Positions 45,269 to 53,255 of a stretch of DNA of 64,000 bases are shown one piece after another. Origin of the DNA: Lachnospiraceae bacterium (GTDB taxonomy: Bacteria > Bacillota > Clostridia > Lachnospirales > Lachnospiraceae); assembly GCA_029012365.1 (NCBI GenBank), contig JAQXLY010000054.1, positions 1 through 64,000 of the forward strand, in the 5' to 3' direction. The notes beneath the pieces are model-generated. The model made no database searches. It was not told the origin of the DNA and saw only the letters and a program-made list of their open reading frames with translations. Within the stretch, counting starts at the first letter, position 1. Each line of letters starts with the position of its first letter. Position numbers and translations under genes: made by a program.

Positions 45269-46915
45269 ATGAATAGGAGAGGAAAAAGAAAAGGAAAGCG
45301 GCCGGAGTTTGAAACGATTGCACAGGTCACGGAATATATACGAACCGCAATAAGGGAGTGTATGGAGGGCGGTATTCCCTCCGGACTTCCGGCAGCGGAG
45401 AAGGAAAAGTATCGTTTACAGGTAAGGCAGTTACGGAATGCACTCCGCGCCTGTGTATACGGAGCGGGAGGAGAAAAGGAATATGTAAAGCATTATATAT
45501 TGCGCGAGCTGTTAAGAGCCGATTTGACAACGGGGGAAATAGAACGTTTGCTGCCGGTGTATCAGCCGGATAGGCTTTCTTTGGCCCGGAAATTTGATAT
45601 TCTGCTGTTTCTTTGGATGAAACGGTACGGAAAGGACGGCTTTTTACGGTTCTGTGAAAAATGGAGCCTGCCCGGTGAGGTAAAGCGGGAGGATGGAGTA
45701 TATTTTGAAATTACGGCTGAGGATATTAACCGGATTTATGATTCGGAACATCCCGTTTTAAGTAGTCAGGAGGTCATGAGACTGATTTGCGATGCAGTGT
45801 ATGAGGGCTTTGGACACGGTGTCATAGACCGGCTGAGAGATTGCAGAATAGACGGAATATCCGGCGGCGTTTCCGGCCTGCCGGAGCAGTTTTTCAGATA
45901 CGGGGAAGGGCTTGGAGGTGAGTTTGACGGGCAACATGCATATGACAGCATATTTGTTATGATACACGGAAATACAGTGCGTCTGTCCTTCCTTAGTTTT
46001 GAAAGTGAACAGGAGCTGCGCAGAGTTACAAAGGCGTTGCTTCGTTACGAAGCTCCGGGGGAATTGTCACATTACCGGCCCTATATGGTCAACGATATGA
46101 AGGACGGGAGCCGCGTATTTGCGTGCAGACCTCCGTTCGCGGAATCGTGGGCATTTTTTGTGCGGAAATTCGACTCTACGGAAGAAAAGCGCCCGGAGGA
46201 GCTGATTTTGGGAGAAGGTGCAGGGGAAGTGATACAGGCACTAAAATATTTTGTGTCGGGAGGACTGCATATTGCCATTACCGGTGCACAGGGCAGCGGC
46301 AAAACCACACTTCTAAAGGCACTGGTCAGGTACATCAATCCCAAATACAATCTTCGCATCGAAGAATCGGTATTTGAGCTGTGGATGAGGAAGGAGTTTC
46401 CAAAGAGAAATATTTTGTCCTTTCGCGAGACAGAGAGTGTTAATTCGGCAGAAGGTCTGGATGCCTTTCGGAAGACGGACGGAAACTGTCTTATGATGGG
46501 AGAAATCGGAACAATTCAGGCGGCGGCATTAATGATAGAGCTTAGTCAGGTCTCGGAACAGCAGTTGTTCACCCATCATGCGATGACGACGGATAAGCTG
46601 CTTGGGTATTTCAGAAATGCACTTCTTCGTACCGGAACCTATTCGGATGAGCATATGGCGAGTGAGCAGGTGGCAGAGGCATTCGATATCCATGTGCTCT
46701 GTGAAAAGGATTTAAGCGGAAGGCGGTACATAAAAAGTATTTCGGAAATTGTTACCATGGACGGAGGCGGCGGCAGGATACTGTATCAGTACGTAAACGG
46801 GAGATATGAGAGAAGAAATCTTCCTTCCCAAAAACTGTTAAATCGTATGCTGGAGCGGATAGGAGAAGGAAATGAGGAAATACATGATTTTTTTGACGGA
46901 GGTGTGGAGGTATAG
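45269..46915 (+). CDS. CpaF/TadA-type secretion ATPase
   Basis: 548 residues from ATG 45269, directly after the preceding stop; a TTG at 45233 would overlap and a clear ribosome site is missing, so the exact start is uncertain. The C-terminal ATPase domain has Walker A GAQGSGKTTLLKAL (about 349-362), an acidic NCLMMGEIG at Walker B, and an HHAMTTDKLLGYFRNAL His box. This is the PilT/VirB11-like motor of Tad and type II/IV secretion systems that powers pilin export. The N-terminal half (about 1-180) has a charged helical domain. It is the only one of the cluster's ATPases with a full Walker A. Confidence 0.85.
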   Translation: MNRRGKRKGKRPEFETIAQVTEYIRTAIRECMEGGIPSGLPAAEKEKYRLQVRQLRNALRACVYGAGGEKEYVKHYILRELLRADLTTGEIERLLPVYQPDRLSLARKFDILLFLWMKRYGKDGFLRFCEKWSLPGEVKREDGVYFEITAEDINRIYDSEHPVLSSQEVMRLICDAVYEGFGHGVIDRLRDCRIDGISGGVSGLPEQFFRYGEGLGGEFDGQHAYDSIFVMIHGNTVRLSFLSFESEQELRRVTKALLRYEAPGELSHYRPYMVNDMKDGSRVFACRPPFAESWAFFVRKFDSTEEKRPEELILGEGAGEVIQALKYFVSGGLHIAITGAQGSGKTTLLKALVRYINPKYNLRIEESVFELWMRKEFPKRNILSFRETESVNSAEGLDAFRKTDGNCLMMGEIGTIQAAALMIELSQVSEQQLFTHHAMTTDKLLGYFRNALLRTGTYSDEHMASEQVAEAFDIHVLCEKDLSGRRYIKSISEIVTMDGGGGRILYQYVNGRYERRNLPSQKLLNRMLERIGEGNEEIHDFFDGGVEV

Positions 46916-46923
46916 CGAATTAT

Positions 46924-48252
46924 GTGATGCCGGTGCTGTATCTTATTACAGTATTTTTAATCGAGTATAGGGAATTTCGGAAGAGAAGAACGGAATATCG
47001 GGAGTTGGAGCATTTTGCGGAGTTTCTGTCTGATCTGAGGTTTGAATTCTATCTCTGTAAAAGTGTAACAGAGTCTATTTTCCGGGCGGCGGAGCGGGTG
47101 CCCGGAGGTCTTAGAAAAACATTGGAGGAGATATGCTTTCTGTTAGAGAGTGAAGACGCAGGAGACACGGTGGCTGAATATCAATATCCGGGATATCTAA
47201 AGTACCTAAAACTATTTGTGATTCAGTGCCGGAGTGCGGTACAGTACGGAAGCGGAAAAAACAGTACAGAATCGGCATTTGTCAAAAATATGACGGAACT
47301 TCGCAAGGATGTTCAAAATGAATGCTATAAAAGAGCCCAATCGGGGTTTTTGTTCGCGGGAATGGGGATAGTGGCAGCGGTGCCTGTTGTGTTTCTGCCG
47401 GTAATCAGACGTTTTGGATGTGCAACAATGGAGGAATTGAAATCGTTTTATGAAGGAAGCTTCGGAAAGCTGACCGCAATGGCAACCGGAATCATAACTC
47501 TGTGTTGTTATGCACTTGTAATAATCGTGAGAAAGACAGGAGGCAGGGCAGAACAAATAGCAGGAAAGCGGCTGGCGGCAGCGGATATCAATCGAAGCGG
47601 TACAGAGTACCGGATGATTTGTATAATAACGGGGATTTTTCTCTCTCTTTGTATGGTATGTCTGATGAGAAAAGCACCGTTTGGACAGAAAATAATTGCT
47701 GCAGCTATTGGATTCTTTGTCGGAGCCTTCATGACGGCAGGCTTTTACAGGTATCTAGGTTATTTACGAAAACTTGGAATGGGAGGAGAGGTTCTGGGTC
47801 TGCAGTCCATGATTTTATTGCTGGTGGATGTTCCGGATATAACTATTATGCAGGTGTTGGATGCGTTGGGAGATTATGCGGAATTGTTCCGAAAGACAGT
47901 GCTGCGGTGCGCGGACAGTTATGCCGCAGAGGATGCCAGAGCATTGGAAAGGATGTATGAGGAGGAGGAATATCCTGCCTTCAGACAGCTTGCGGGGCGA
48001 ATTGCAGTCAGTGAACAGGTCGGACTTGCACGGGCATTTTCGGAAATTGCTGCGGACCGCCAATTTTTCAGAGAGCAGCAGCGACTGGAAATGGAACAGG
48101 AGTTAAAGAAGAAAGCGGCAAATGCACAGGTTGCGGCATTTTTCCCATTGATGTTTCTGCTGTTTGCCTATCTGATTTTTCCGTTTTTAGCGGTGAGTCT
48201 TGGACAGATGGGAGAAATTTTAAAAGAGATGGGGCAATTTCATTACTTTTAG
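46924..48252 (+). CDS. Tad-like membrane platform protein, apparently a TadB-TadC fusion
   Basis: 442 residues, with GTG at 46924 or ATG at 46927 as start. Two halves resemble one another: each has a cytoplasmic helical stretch (RELEHFAEFLSDLRFEFYLC in the first and LQSMILLLVDVPDITIMQVL in the second), then membrane segments. Segments lie near residues 145-165 and 186-206, then 234-252 and 258-276, and a C-terminal pair around 405-430. Classical Tad systems have TadB and TadC as two proteins; here one protein appears to supply both T2SSF-type domains. It should be the inner-membrane platform that the CpaF motor drives. Confidence 0.7.
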   Translation: MMPVLYLITVFLIEYREFRKRRTEYRELEHFAEFLSDLRFEFYLCKSVTESIFRAAERVPGGLRKTLEEICFLLESEDAGDTVAEYQYPGYLKYLKLFVIQCRSAVQYGSGKNSTESAFVKNMTELRKDVQNECYKRAQSGFLFAGMGIVAAVPVVFLPVIRRFGCATMEELKSFYEGSFGKLTAMATGIITLCCYALVIIVRKTGGRAEQIAGKRLAAADINRSGTEYRMICIITGIFLSLCMVCLMRKAPFGQKIIAAAIGFFVGAFMTAGFYRYLGYLRKLGMGGEVLGLQSMILLLVDVPDITIMQVLDALGDYAELFRKTVLRCADSYAAEDARALERMYEEEEYPAFRQLAGRIAVSEQVGLARAFSEIAADRQFFREQQRLEMEQELKKKAANAQVAAFFPLMFLLFAYLIFPFLAVSLGQMGEILKEMGQFHYF

Positions 48253-48319
48253 GGGCCGTATATAAAGAAGCTGCGGTTTTTCGGCTTACAGATTGGTTTA
48301 CGGGAAGGAAAGGCAAAGG

Positions 48320-48742
48320 ATGAATAACGGATTAAAGGCTTTGCTGATTGCGGCATCTACAATTATTACCTGTATTATTGTAGGACTCGGATTTCAGATG
48401 GCAAGAGAGGCAAAGCAGATTGGAAATTATGTTGTTGAAGAACTGCATCAATATCGTACCGCGGCGGAAGAACGGGATTATATGAAATATGATGCCGTGA
48501 CTGTATACGGTAATGATGTAGTAAATTTGATGAAACAGGAATTCTCCGGAGAGAAAAGTGGTCTGAGGATAACGGTAAAGGAAGGAAACACAGGCTACTC
48601 CTATGAAAACAGCGAGGATGTAAAAAGGGCGCAGGATGCAGAAACGGAGGAATATATTGTGCCGACATCGGAGTATACGGGAGAGGTAGTCAGAAATGAA
48701 AATGAAGTAATTGTAGAGCTCATATTTCAGAAAAACAGATAA
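48320..48742 (+). CDS. Small single-membrane-segment protein of the Tad-like cluster, paralogue 1
   Basis: 140 residues from ATG 48320 (GGAAAGG upstream); the frame to 48293 is not used. MNNGLKALLIAASTIITCII begins a single membrane segment and is nearly identical to the start of the next gene (48757), also at DNA level, showing tandem duplication. The remaining 110 residues are extracytoplasmic in topology, with no known domain. It lacks a clear prepilin cleavage motif with Glu at position +5, so a pilin role is speculative; pseudopilin or minor structural subunit is possible. Confidence 0.65.
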   Translation: MNNGLKALLIAASTIITCIIVGLGFQMAREAKQIGNYVVEELHQYRTAAEERDYMKYDAVTVYGNDVVNLMKQEFSGEKSGLRITVKEGNTGYSYENSEDVKRAQDAETEEYIVPTSEYTGEVVRNENEVIVELIFQKNR

Positions 48743-48756
48743 AAGGAGAGAATCGA

Positions 48757-49212
48757 ATGAATAACGGATTAAAGGCATTATTAATTGCAGCGGGAATCAT
48801 CATCACATGTATTGTGGCAGGGCTTGCTTTTCAGAATACACGTGAAGGAAAGGCACAGGCAAGCAGTGCATTTGCACAGTTTAATACGACCATGAGCGAA
48901 TATCAGGATCTGGGAAAGTCAATGTATGACGGATTATTGGTATCCGGAGCCGAGGTACGCCGTTTGATTGATAACAGTATTGCGGCAAAGGAGTATTTGC
49001 AGATTAAAGTAATAACAGGCGACGGAACAGAGAAAAGCTATGTGTATGAGTCTTTTGATGAGGAAAATAAAAAACTTTTGGGGGAAAGCAGAGAGCTTCC
49101 CGGTGACGATAAGGGAAGCAGCGGATATATTAATTCGCGTGCGGTTTTTCTTGGAAGAATAGTAAAGGATAAAAACGGAATCATTGTGCAGATTACTTTT
49201 GAGCAGCAGTAG
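48757..49212 (+). CDS. Small single-membrane-segment protein of the Tad-like cluster, paralogue 2
   Basis: 151 residues, ATG at 48757 with AAGGAGAG upstream. MNNGLKALLIAAGIIITCIV is the shared start; outside it the two paralogues match weakly, although both have a charged helix followed by a beta-rich end closing in IIVQITFEQQ here and VIVELIFQKNR in paralogue 1. The 14-bp spacing and co-directional order put it in the same transcript. Candidate structural subunit assembled by the machine; no disulphide cysteines outside the membrane segment. Confidence 0.65.
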   Translation: MNNGLKALLIAAGIIITCIVAGLAFQNTREGKAQASSAFAQFNTTMSEYQDLGKSMYDGLLVSGAEVRRLIDNSIAAKEYLQIKVITGDGTEKSYVYESFDEENKKLLGESRELPGDDKGSSGYINSRAVFLGRIVKDKNGIIVQITFEQQ

Positions 49213-49229
49213 CAAAGGAGCAGGGAAGG

Positions 49230-49418
49230 ATGACGGAAGGAACAGAACATGCATTAGAACTGGTATCCGGCGGTGTGCTGTTTTGCATGGCGATATGGAT
49301 GCTTTTGATATTACATACTTCGTTTGTAAGGCAGACAGAGTCAATGTACCGAATGCCGGAATGTATTATTATGTTTGAAGAAAGCGAGGAGGAAGCATGG
49401 AAGCATTTGGACGAATGA
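49230..49418 (+). CDS. Tiny membrane protein in the Tad-like cluster
   Basis: 62 residues with one membrane segment (VSGGVLFCMAIWMLLILHTS). The C-terminal half is acidic (EESEEEAWKHLDE). It has a ribosome site, GCAGGGAAGG, and its 3' end overlaps the next gene by 22 bases. Nothing is recognised beyond topology; the operon position implies a role as an accessory subunit. Confidence 0.5.
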   Translation: MTEGTEHALELVSGGVLFCMAIWMLLILHTSFVRQTESMYRMPECIIMFEESEEEAWKHLDE

Positions 49419-49825
49419 TGGCCGCATTGATTAGCGGGAGCTGCATTGTATTGTTCCTTGTCTTTTCGCAGACGGCGTCGGTGCACTGGCAGAAGAATGA
49501 GACGGTACGCAGCCTGAGCCGGGCTTATGTGGCGGAGGTGCTGGAACGGGGGACGGTGCTGCGTACCGAATGGGAGGTGTTTGAGGCAGAGCTTAGAAGG
49601 CTCGGAGAGTATACTGCGGAGCTTACTGTGTACGAGAGAAGACGGTATGAGGGAGAAGAAGGGAGAGTTTATTTATATGGGAAATGGGAGGAAGACACGG
49701 AAGAAAAGAGATTTTCCGGGGGAAGCTATCTGAGACTCACGGTAACAGAAAAAGGGAGAGGAAATCCGGAAACATTTTTATACGGAGAAGGATGTACATT
49801 CATTGCGGGAGGGAGGATATCATGA
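49397..49825 (+). CDS. TadE-like single-membrane-segment protein, paralogue of 49822
   Basis: 142 residues with an N-terminal membrane segment (MAALISGSCIVLFLVFSQTA) and an external helix-beta region. It contains YVAEVLERGTVLRTEWEVFE followed by AELRRLGEYTAELTVYERR; the pattern L-x3-G-x2-x(3)-W-E-x-F-E-x2-L-R-R also occurs in the following gene, so the two are distant paralogues. Similar small proteins are seen in Firmicute Flp clusters in TadE/F position. AGCGAGGAGGAAGC before the ATG gives a good ribosome site. Function inferred only from context. Confidence 0.55.
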   Translation: MEAFGRMMAALISGSCIVLFLVFSQTASVHWQKNETVRSLSRAYVAEVLERGTVLRTEWEVFEAELRRLGEYTAELTVYERRRYEGEEGRVYLYGKWEEDTEEKRFSGGSYLRLTVTEKGRGNPETFLYGEGCTFIAGGRIS

Positions 49826-50262
49826 ACGCATTGGAAAAGGCAGTTGATGTTATTATTGCGCTGGTGTTACTGTTTTTTATACCGCTTTTGTACTATAAGG
49901 GAGGAGAGAATGTTTCAAAAGCAATTCTGGCAGGACAGGCGTGCGAGACTTTTTTAAAACGTATCAGCACGGCAGGGGAGATATCCCGACCGGTGTGGGA
50001 AGAATTCGAACGTTCCTTACGACGGTGTGACTGCTTCGAGTATGAGCTTCGGCGGGCACGCATATTATTTGAGCCGGCTGCGGAAGCCGGAGGTGTTGTG
50101 GAGAGAACCTATATCAAAGAAAAGGAAGAGCTGTTTGAACAGGTAGTCACGGAAGGAAAAAGCAGGCTGCAGAACGGAGACAGACTGTGGCTCACCATAT
50201 ATGCGAACCATGTACCGGCGGTATATTTTGCTTCTGTGAGGGCAGGTGAAGAGTATTCATGA
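49822..50262 (+). CDS. TadE-like single-membrane-segment protein, second paralogue
   Basis: 146 residues from ATG 49822, which overlaps the previous stop (ATGA) and follows GGGAGG. A long frame to 49684 overlaps the preceding gene in another phase and is not the start. Membrane segment near residues 9-27 (VIIALVLLFFIPLLYYKGG) and then FLKRISTAGEISRPVWEEFE with RSLRRCDCFEYELRRARI. The W-E-x-F-E-x2-L-R-R block matches the previous gene. Two Cys at CDC and a C at residue 43 may matter. Likely another subunit of the same envelope complex. Confidence 0.55.
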   Translation: MNALEKAVDVIIALVLLFFIPLLYYKGGENVSKAILAGQACETFLKRISTAGEISRPVWEEFERSLRRCDCFEYELRRARILFEPAAEAGGVVERTYIKEKEELFEQVVTEGKSRLQNGDRLWLTIYANHVPAVYFASVRAGEEYS

Positions 50263-51017
50263 AATGGTATCACTTCGGACTTTTTTTCGCACTGATTGCC
50301 ATGACTTTTTTTACGACGGCACAGATTCGCCTGATTACAACAATGAAAAATGAGGAAATCAGGAGAACCGAGTATGACTGTCTTGTGGCGGCTACAAATG
50401 CGGCAGTGGCGGCTGCTTTTACCGGAGCGGAAAACAGGATTACAAAAGCAGGACTGATACAGGCGGAAGAGGCTTTCTTTCAAACTCTTGCAGTGTTACA
50501 TGACGGTATACCGGATGCTGCGGGAAGAGCGGCATGGAAGCAGTATGTTCCGTGTCTGGTGGTTTTTGACGAGGAAGGGTATTACAGATACTGTTATGTA
50601 TCGGGACAAGGGTATGTATGGTCTGAGCTGACACCGTATCAGTCGGGAGAAATACAGGAAAGCTTTTTTTCGGAAACGGAAGAAATTCTTTCACAGTATC
50701 ACAGCGTGCATTACACTTCCGCAAAAAAGTACAGAATGGAAAAAGCGGAAAGAGGAGTCTGGGAGCAGGGCTTATCAAAAGCATGTGTATTTGCACTGTA
50801 TGCGCCGAAAATGTCCGGATTGGGGAAACATGAGCAGGAGTATATTTTGTATGCGGCGGCGCATCGGGTAAAGGAAGCCTATCCGGTAACGGAAGATAAT
50901 TATTGTCATCTGTCTTCCTGCGAGCAATGTATAAAGCAGGAGGTGATTGCACGTTATGCATCCCAGAAGGAAAGTGCAAAGGCCGGGGCAATCCCCTGTG
51001 AAAGCTGTATGAGATAA
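50259..51017 (+). CDS. Membrane-anchored protein with C-terminal cysteine pairs (Tad-like cluster)
   Basis: 252 residues, ATG at 50259 overlapping the previous stop by ATGA. A short anchor (FGLFFALIAMTFFTTAQI, about 6-23) precedes a 200-residue external domain with an Ala-rich helix then LVVFDEEGYYRYCYVSG. Near the C-terminus are C-x2-C (LSSCEQCIKQ) and C-x2-C (IPCESCMR), capable of metal binding or disulphides. Family not recognised. It closes the operon; a small hairpin (TCCGG-TTTCTG-CCGGA, 51041-51056) follows. Perhaps a tip or adhesive subunit. Confidence 0.5.
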   Translation: MKWYHFGLFFALIAMTFFTTAQIRLITTMKNEEIRRTEYDCLVAATNAAVAAAFTGAENRITKAGLIQAEEAFFQTLAVLHDGIPDAAGRAAWKQYVPCLVVFDEEGYYRYCYVSGQGYVWSELTPYQSGEIQESFFSETEEILSQYHSVHYTSAKKYRMEKAERGVWEQGLSKACVFALYAPKMSGLGKHEQEYILYAAAHRVKEAYPVTEDNYCHLSSCEQCIKQEVIARYASQKESAKAGAIPCESCMR

Positions 51018-51072
51018 ATAAGACAGAGGAAGGAATAAAGTCCGGTTTCTGCCGGAAAATGCACATTGATAA

Positions 51073-51459
51073 TTGAATAAGAGAACAAAGGCGCAGATAG
51101 ATGAGGATGGTTATCGAGAAGTTACGATTAATCCGTGGCTGAGTCAGGAAGAAAGAACCTTTGTTATTGCTCATGAATGTGCACATCTGATTAACGGAGA
51201 TGATATGATTAATACGCGGCCTCAAGGGCATAATAAACCAATTTGTGAGCAGCTTGCGGACTACACTGCAGCAGCATTGTTAATGCCGCTGGAAGATGTG
51301 TATGAGTATCTTGAGAAGATAAATTATCAAAAGCTGACTGCTTCTAAAAGAGTAAAAGTGATTACCCAGCTTAGTGTCAGATATGAGGTTGAACCTGTAG
51401 TAGCATTACGGAGGGTAAAAGAAGTATATATTATTAAGCAGAATAGACAGATGCATTGA
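51073..51459 (+). CDS. ImmA/IrrE-family metallopeptidase, apparently 5'-truncated
   Basis: 128 residues. The zinc motif HECAH (IAHECAHLINGDDM, about 35-48) is intact, followed by EQLADYTAAALLMPLEDVYE with the third-ligand Glu and Ala-rich helix of ImmA/IrrE. These peptidases cut phage or mobile-element repressors or stress regulators. Most members have 50 or more residues before the HExxH; here the frame is open for only one codon upstream of the TTG at 51073 (TAA at 51070) and no ribosome site is clear. It is therefore a likely remnant, possibly still translated as a short form. No repressor gene is next to it. Confidence 0.6.
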   Translation: MNKRTKAQIDEDGYREVTINPWLSQEERTFVIAHECAHLINGDDMINTRPQGHNKPICEQLADYTAAALLMPLEDVYEYLEKINYQKLTASKRVKVITQLSVRYEVEPVVALRRVKEVYIIKQNRQMH

Positions 51460-51513
51460 TATTATTATAATAACTGTCAATGGTATATCAAAACTAAATG
51501 AACTACGAAGAGT

Positions 51514-51560
51514 AAGGGATAGAGCACGTCTGCTTTATCCTTTCTTTGTTGTTTTTCTTT
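51514..51560 (+). terminator. Terminator, copy 1 of a duplicated element
   Basis: AAGGGATAGAGCA (51514-51526) pairs with TGCTTTATCCTTT (51531-51543), then a T-rich run. Nearly identical to the element at 53113. Confidence 0.75.
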
Positions 51561-51674
51561 ACATAATGGAATACATATAAACTAAATTAAAATTTTCTCT
51601 AATTTATGTAGTCTGCCTATTGAAATTTTTATCCGGAACTATTATAATAAAACCAATCAAGGAGGGATTCACAT

Positions 51675-53090
51675 ATGAAGCAAATGAAGAAGCAAATGAT
51701 TTTTTTCATAACAGTATTACTTGCAACACTTATTACGACTACCTTTGCCGGTTGTGCAGCTTGTAATGAGTCGGCTACCGGTCCGGTTACACCGACTCCC
51801 ATTATTACAACAACGATAACCCCTACTCCTACAGAAGAAGCAGCGCCTGCTTTTACTCCTACGGTAGAAGTAATACCTACAGAAACATCGGATGCTACAC
51901 CGACGGAATCTCTCTCGATAACAGCGACACCGGAGCTTACAGAGATACCAACACCTACCAAAGAAGCAGCACCTGCTCCTACCGAGGAGGTCCTCCCGAC
52001 AGATGCTCCTGTAATGACAGAGGAACCTGTACCTACGGAAGCTGTAGTAGCTCCTACGGAAGCACCTACAAGTACAGTGGCACCTACATCTACACCGGAA
52101 CCGACAAATACACCGATTCCTACAAGTACCCCTGTACCGACAGCTACTCCTACACCAAAGCCTACTGCAACACCAAAGCCAACACCTACACCAACACCTG
52201 TACCGGTAAAGGGTATTGTAGCAGGAGATTATGTGACGTTTGGCAGCTATCCTCAGAATCTTATTAAGGAAGAGGATTTAACAGAGGATATTGTTAATGC
52301 GGAATATGACAAATACGGTATTGCCGTCATAAACGGCGAGAGATATTTTTCCGGTATAACCGAGTATACCTTTGGTCTTCCGGCAGAATATTCCCTGAGA
52401 GACCCTTTCAGAATCTATAGTAAACTGGAACCGGTTGAATGGTTAGTCCTTGAAGTCAAGGACGGAAAAGCCTTCCTCCTTGCAAAGGATTCTCTTGATG
52501 CAGAAAAATTTGATGAAAACTATGACATACAGCAAAGAAGAAATGAAAATTTCGGTGGAGAACATTATGACTACCATCCTACATGGGAAAGTTGCACACT
52601 TCGTACTTGGTTAAATAGTGAATTCTATAACCTCGCATTTACAAAAAAGGATAAAGAAAGTGTCCTTTTAACCGAGGTAAAGAATACTCCGAATATGTAC
52701 CGTGGGGATGACTCCGGACCGGATACAATGGATTATGTATATCTGTTAAGTGATGCAGAAGCAATAAAATATTTTGGAGAAGAATGGCTGCGTACATGTT
52801 TTGTGTGGGACCCTCCGGCAAAGACTGAGCAGCTTTGTACGCCGACTGAGGTTGCCTTTGCCAGAGGAGGATATACGGAATTATTCAGTTATGGGGAAGT
52901 TGTTGCATGGCATGACCCGTACAGCCACTGGTGGCTCCGTACCACAGGAGGCTTTGAAGACGGTCCGGTATATATGTACAGTAATGGATTCTTGATGGCT
53001 GACGGGACCTATGGTGACAGAGCCTATATCGGTGTCCGTCCTTGTCTCTGGATTGATGTAGAAACTGCTGACGTAGAAAAAGTAAAGTAA
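51675..53090 (+). CDS. DUF6273-domain lipoprotein with Pro-Thr-rich linker
   Basis: 471 residues, ATG 51675 with AAGGAGGG upstream. Lipobox FAGC (Cys27) after a hydrophobic stretch, then a low-complexity linker of Thr/Pro/Glu (about 35-175) with repeats such as TPTPKPTATPKPTPTPTPVP, typical of Clostridia surface proteins that cross the wall. The globular C-terminus (about 180-470) matches DUF6273: GDYVTFGSYPQN at its start, PVEWLVLEVKDGKAFLLAKD in the centre and SHWWLRTTGG with YIGVRPCLWI at the end. The domain is a common cell-surface module in gut Firmicutes; function unknown. Almost identical terminators flank the gene. Confidence 0.85.
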   Translation: MKQMKKQMIFFITVLLATLITTTFAGCAACNESATGPVTPTPIITTTITPTPTEEAAPAFTPTVEVIPTETSDATPTESLSITATPELTEIPTPTKEAAPAPTEEVLPTDAPVMTEEPVPTEAVVAPTEAPTSTVAPTSTPEPTNTPIPTSTPVPTATPTPKPTATPKPTPTPTPVPVKGIVAGDYVTFGSYPQNLIKEEDLTEDIVNAEYDKYGIAVINGERYFSGITEYTFGLPAEYSLRDPFRIYSKLEPVEWLVLEVKDGKAFLLAKDSLDAEKFDENYDIQQRRNENFGGEHYDYHPTWESCTLRTWLNSEFYNLAFTKKDKESVLLTEVKNTPNMYRGDDSGPDTMDYVYLLSDAEAIKYFGEEWLRTCFVWDPPAKTEQLCTPTEVAFARGGYTELFSYGEVVAWHDPYSHWWLRTTGGFEDGPVYMYSNGFLMADGTYGDRAYIGVRPCLWIDVETADVEKVK

Positions 53091-53112
53091 AACTGAATGA
53101 CTTACGGAGAGT

Positions 53113-53158
53113 AAGGGATAGAGCACTTCTGCTTTATCCTTTATTTGTTGTCTTTTTT
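53113..53158 (+). terminator. Terminator, copy 2 of the duplicated element
   Basis: AAGGGATAGAGCA (53113-53125) pairs with TGCTTTATCCTTT (53130-53142), then TTTGTTGTC and T-run. The whole surrounding stretch matches 51500-51560. Confidence 0.75.
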
Positions 53159-53255
53159 TAATGAATTACACAAAAACTTAAACACAAAGTTATCTAATAG
53201 GTATGATATTTTGTCTAAAAATGACTTTATATAAAATAAACAGGATTGGAGGAAG

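Noticed and set aside
50440-51231. 263-codon minus-strand frame
   Set aside because: It is antisense to the last Tad-like gene, which overlaps its neighbour by ATGA and has a clear membrane anchor; the antisense product has low-complexity Ser/Pro/Leu text.
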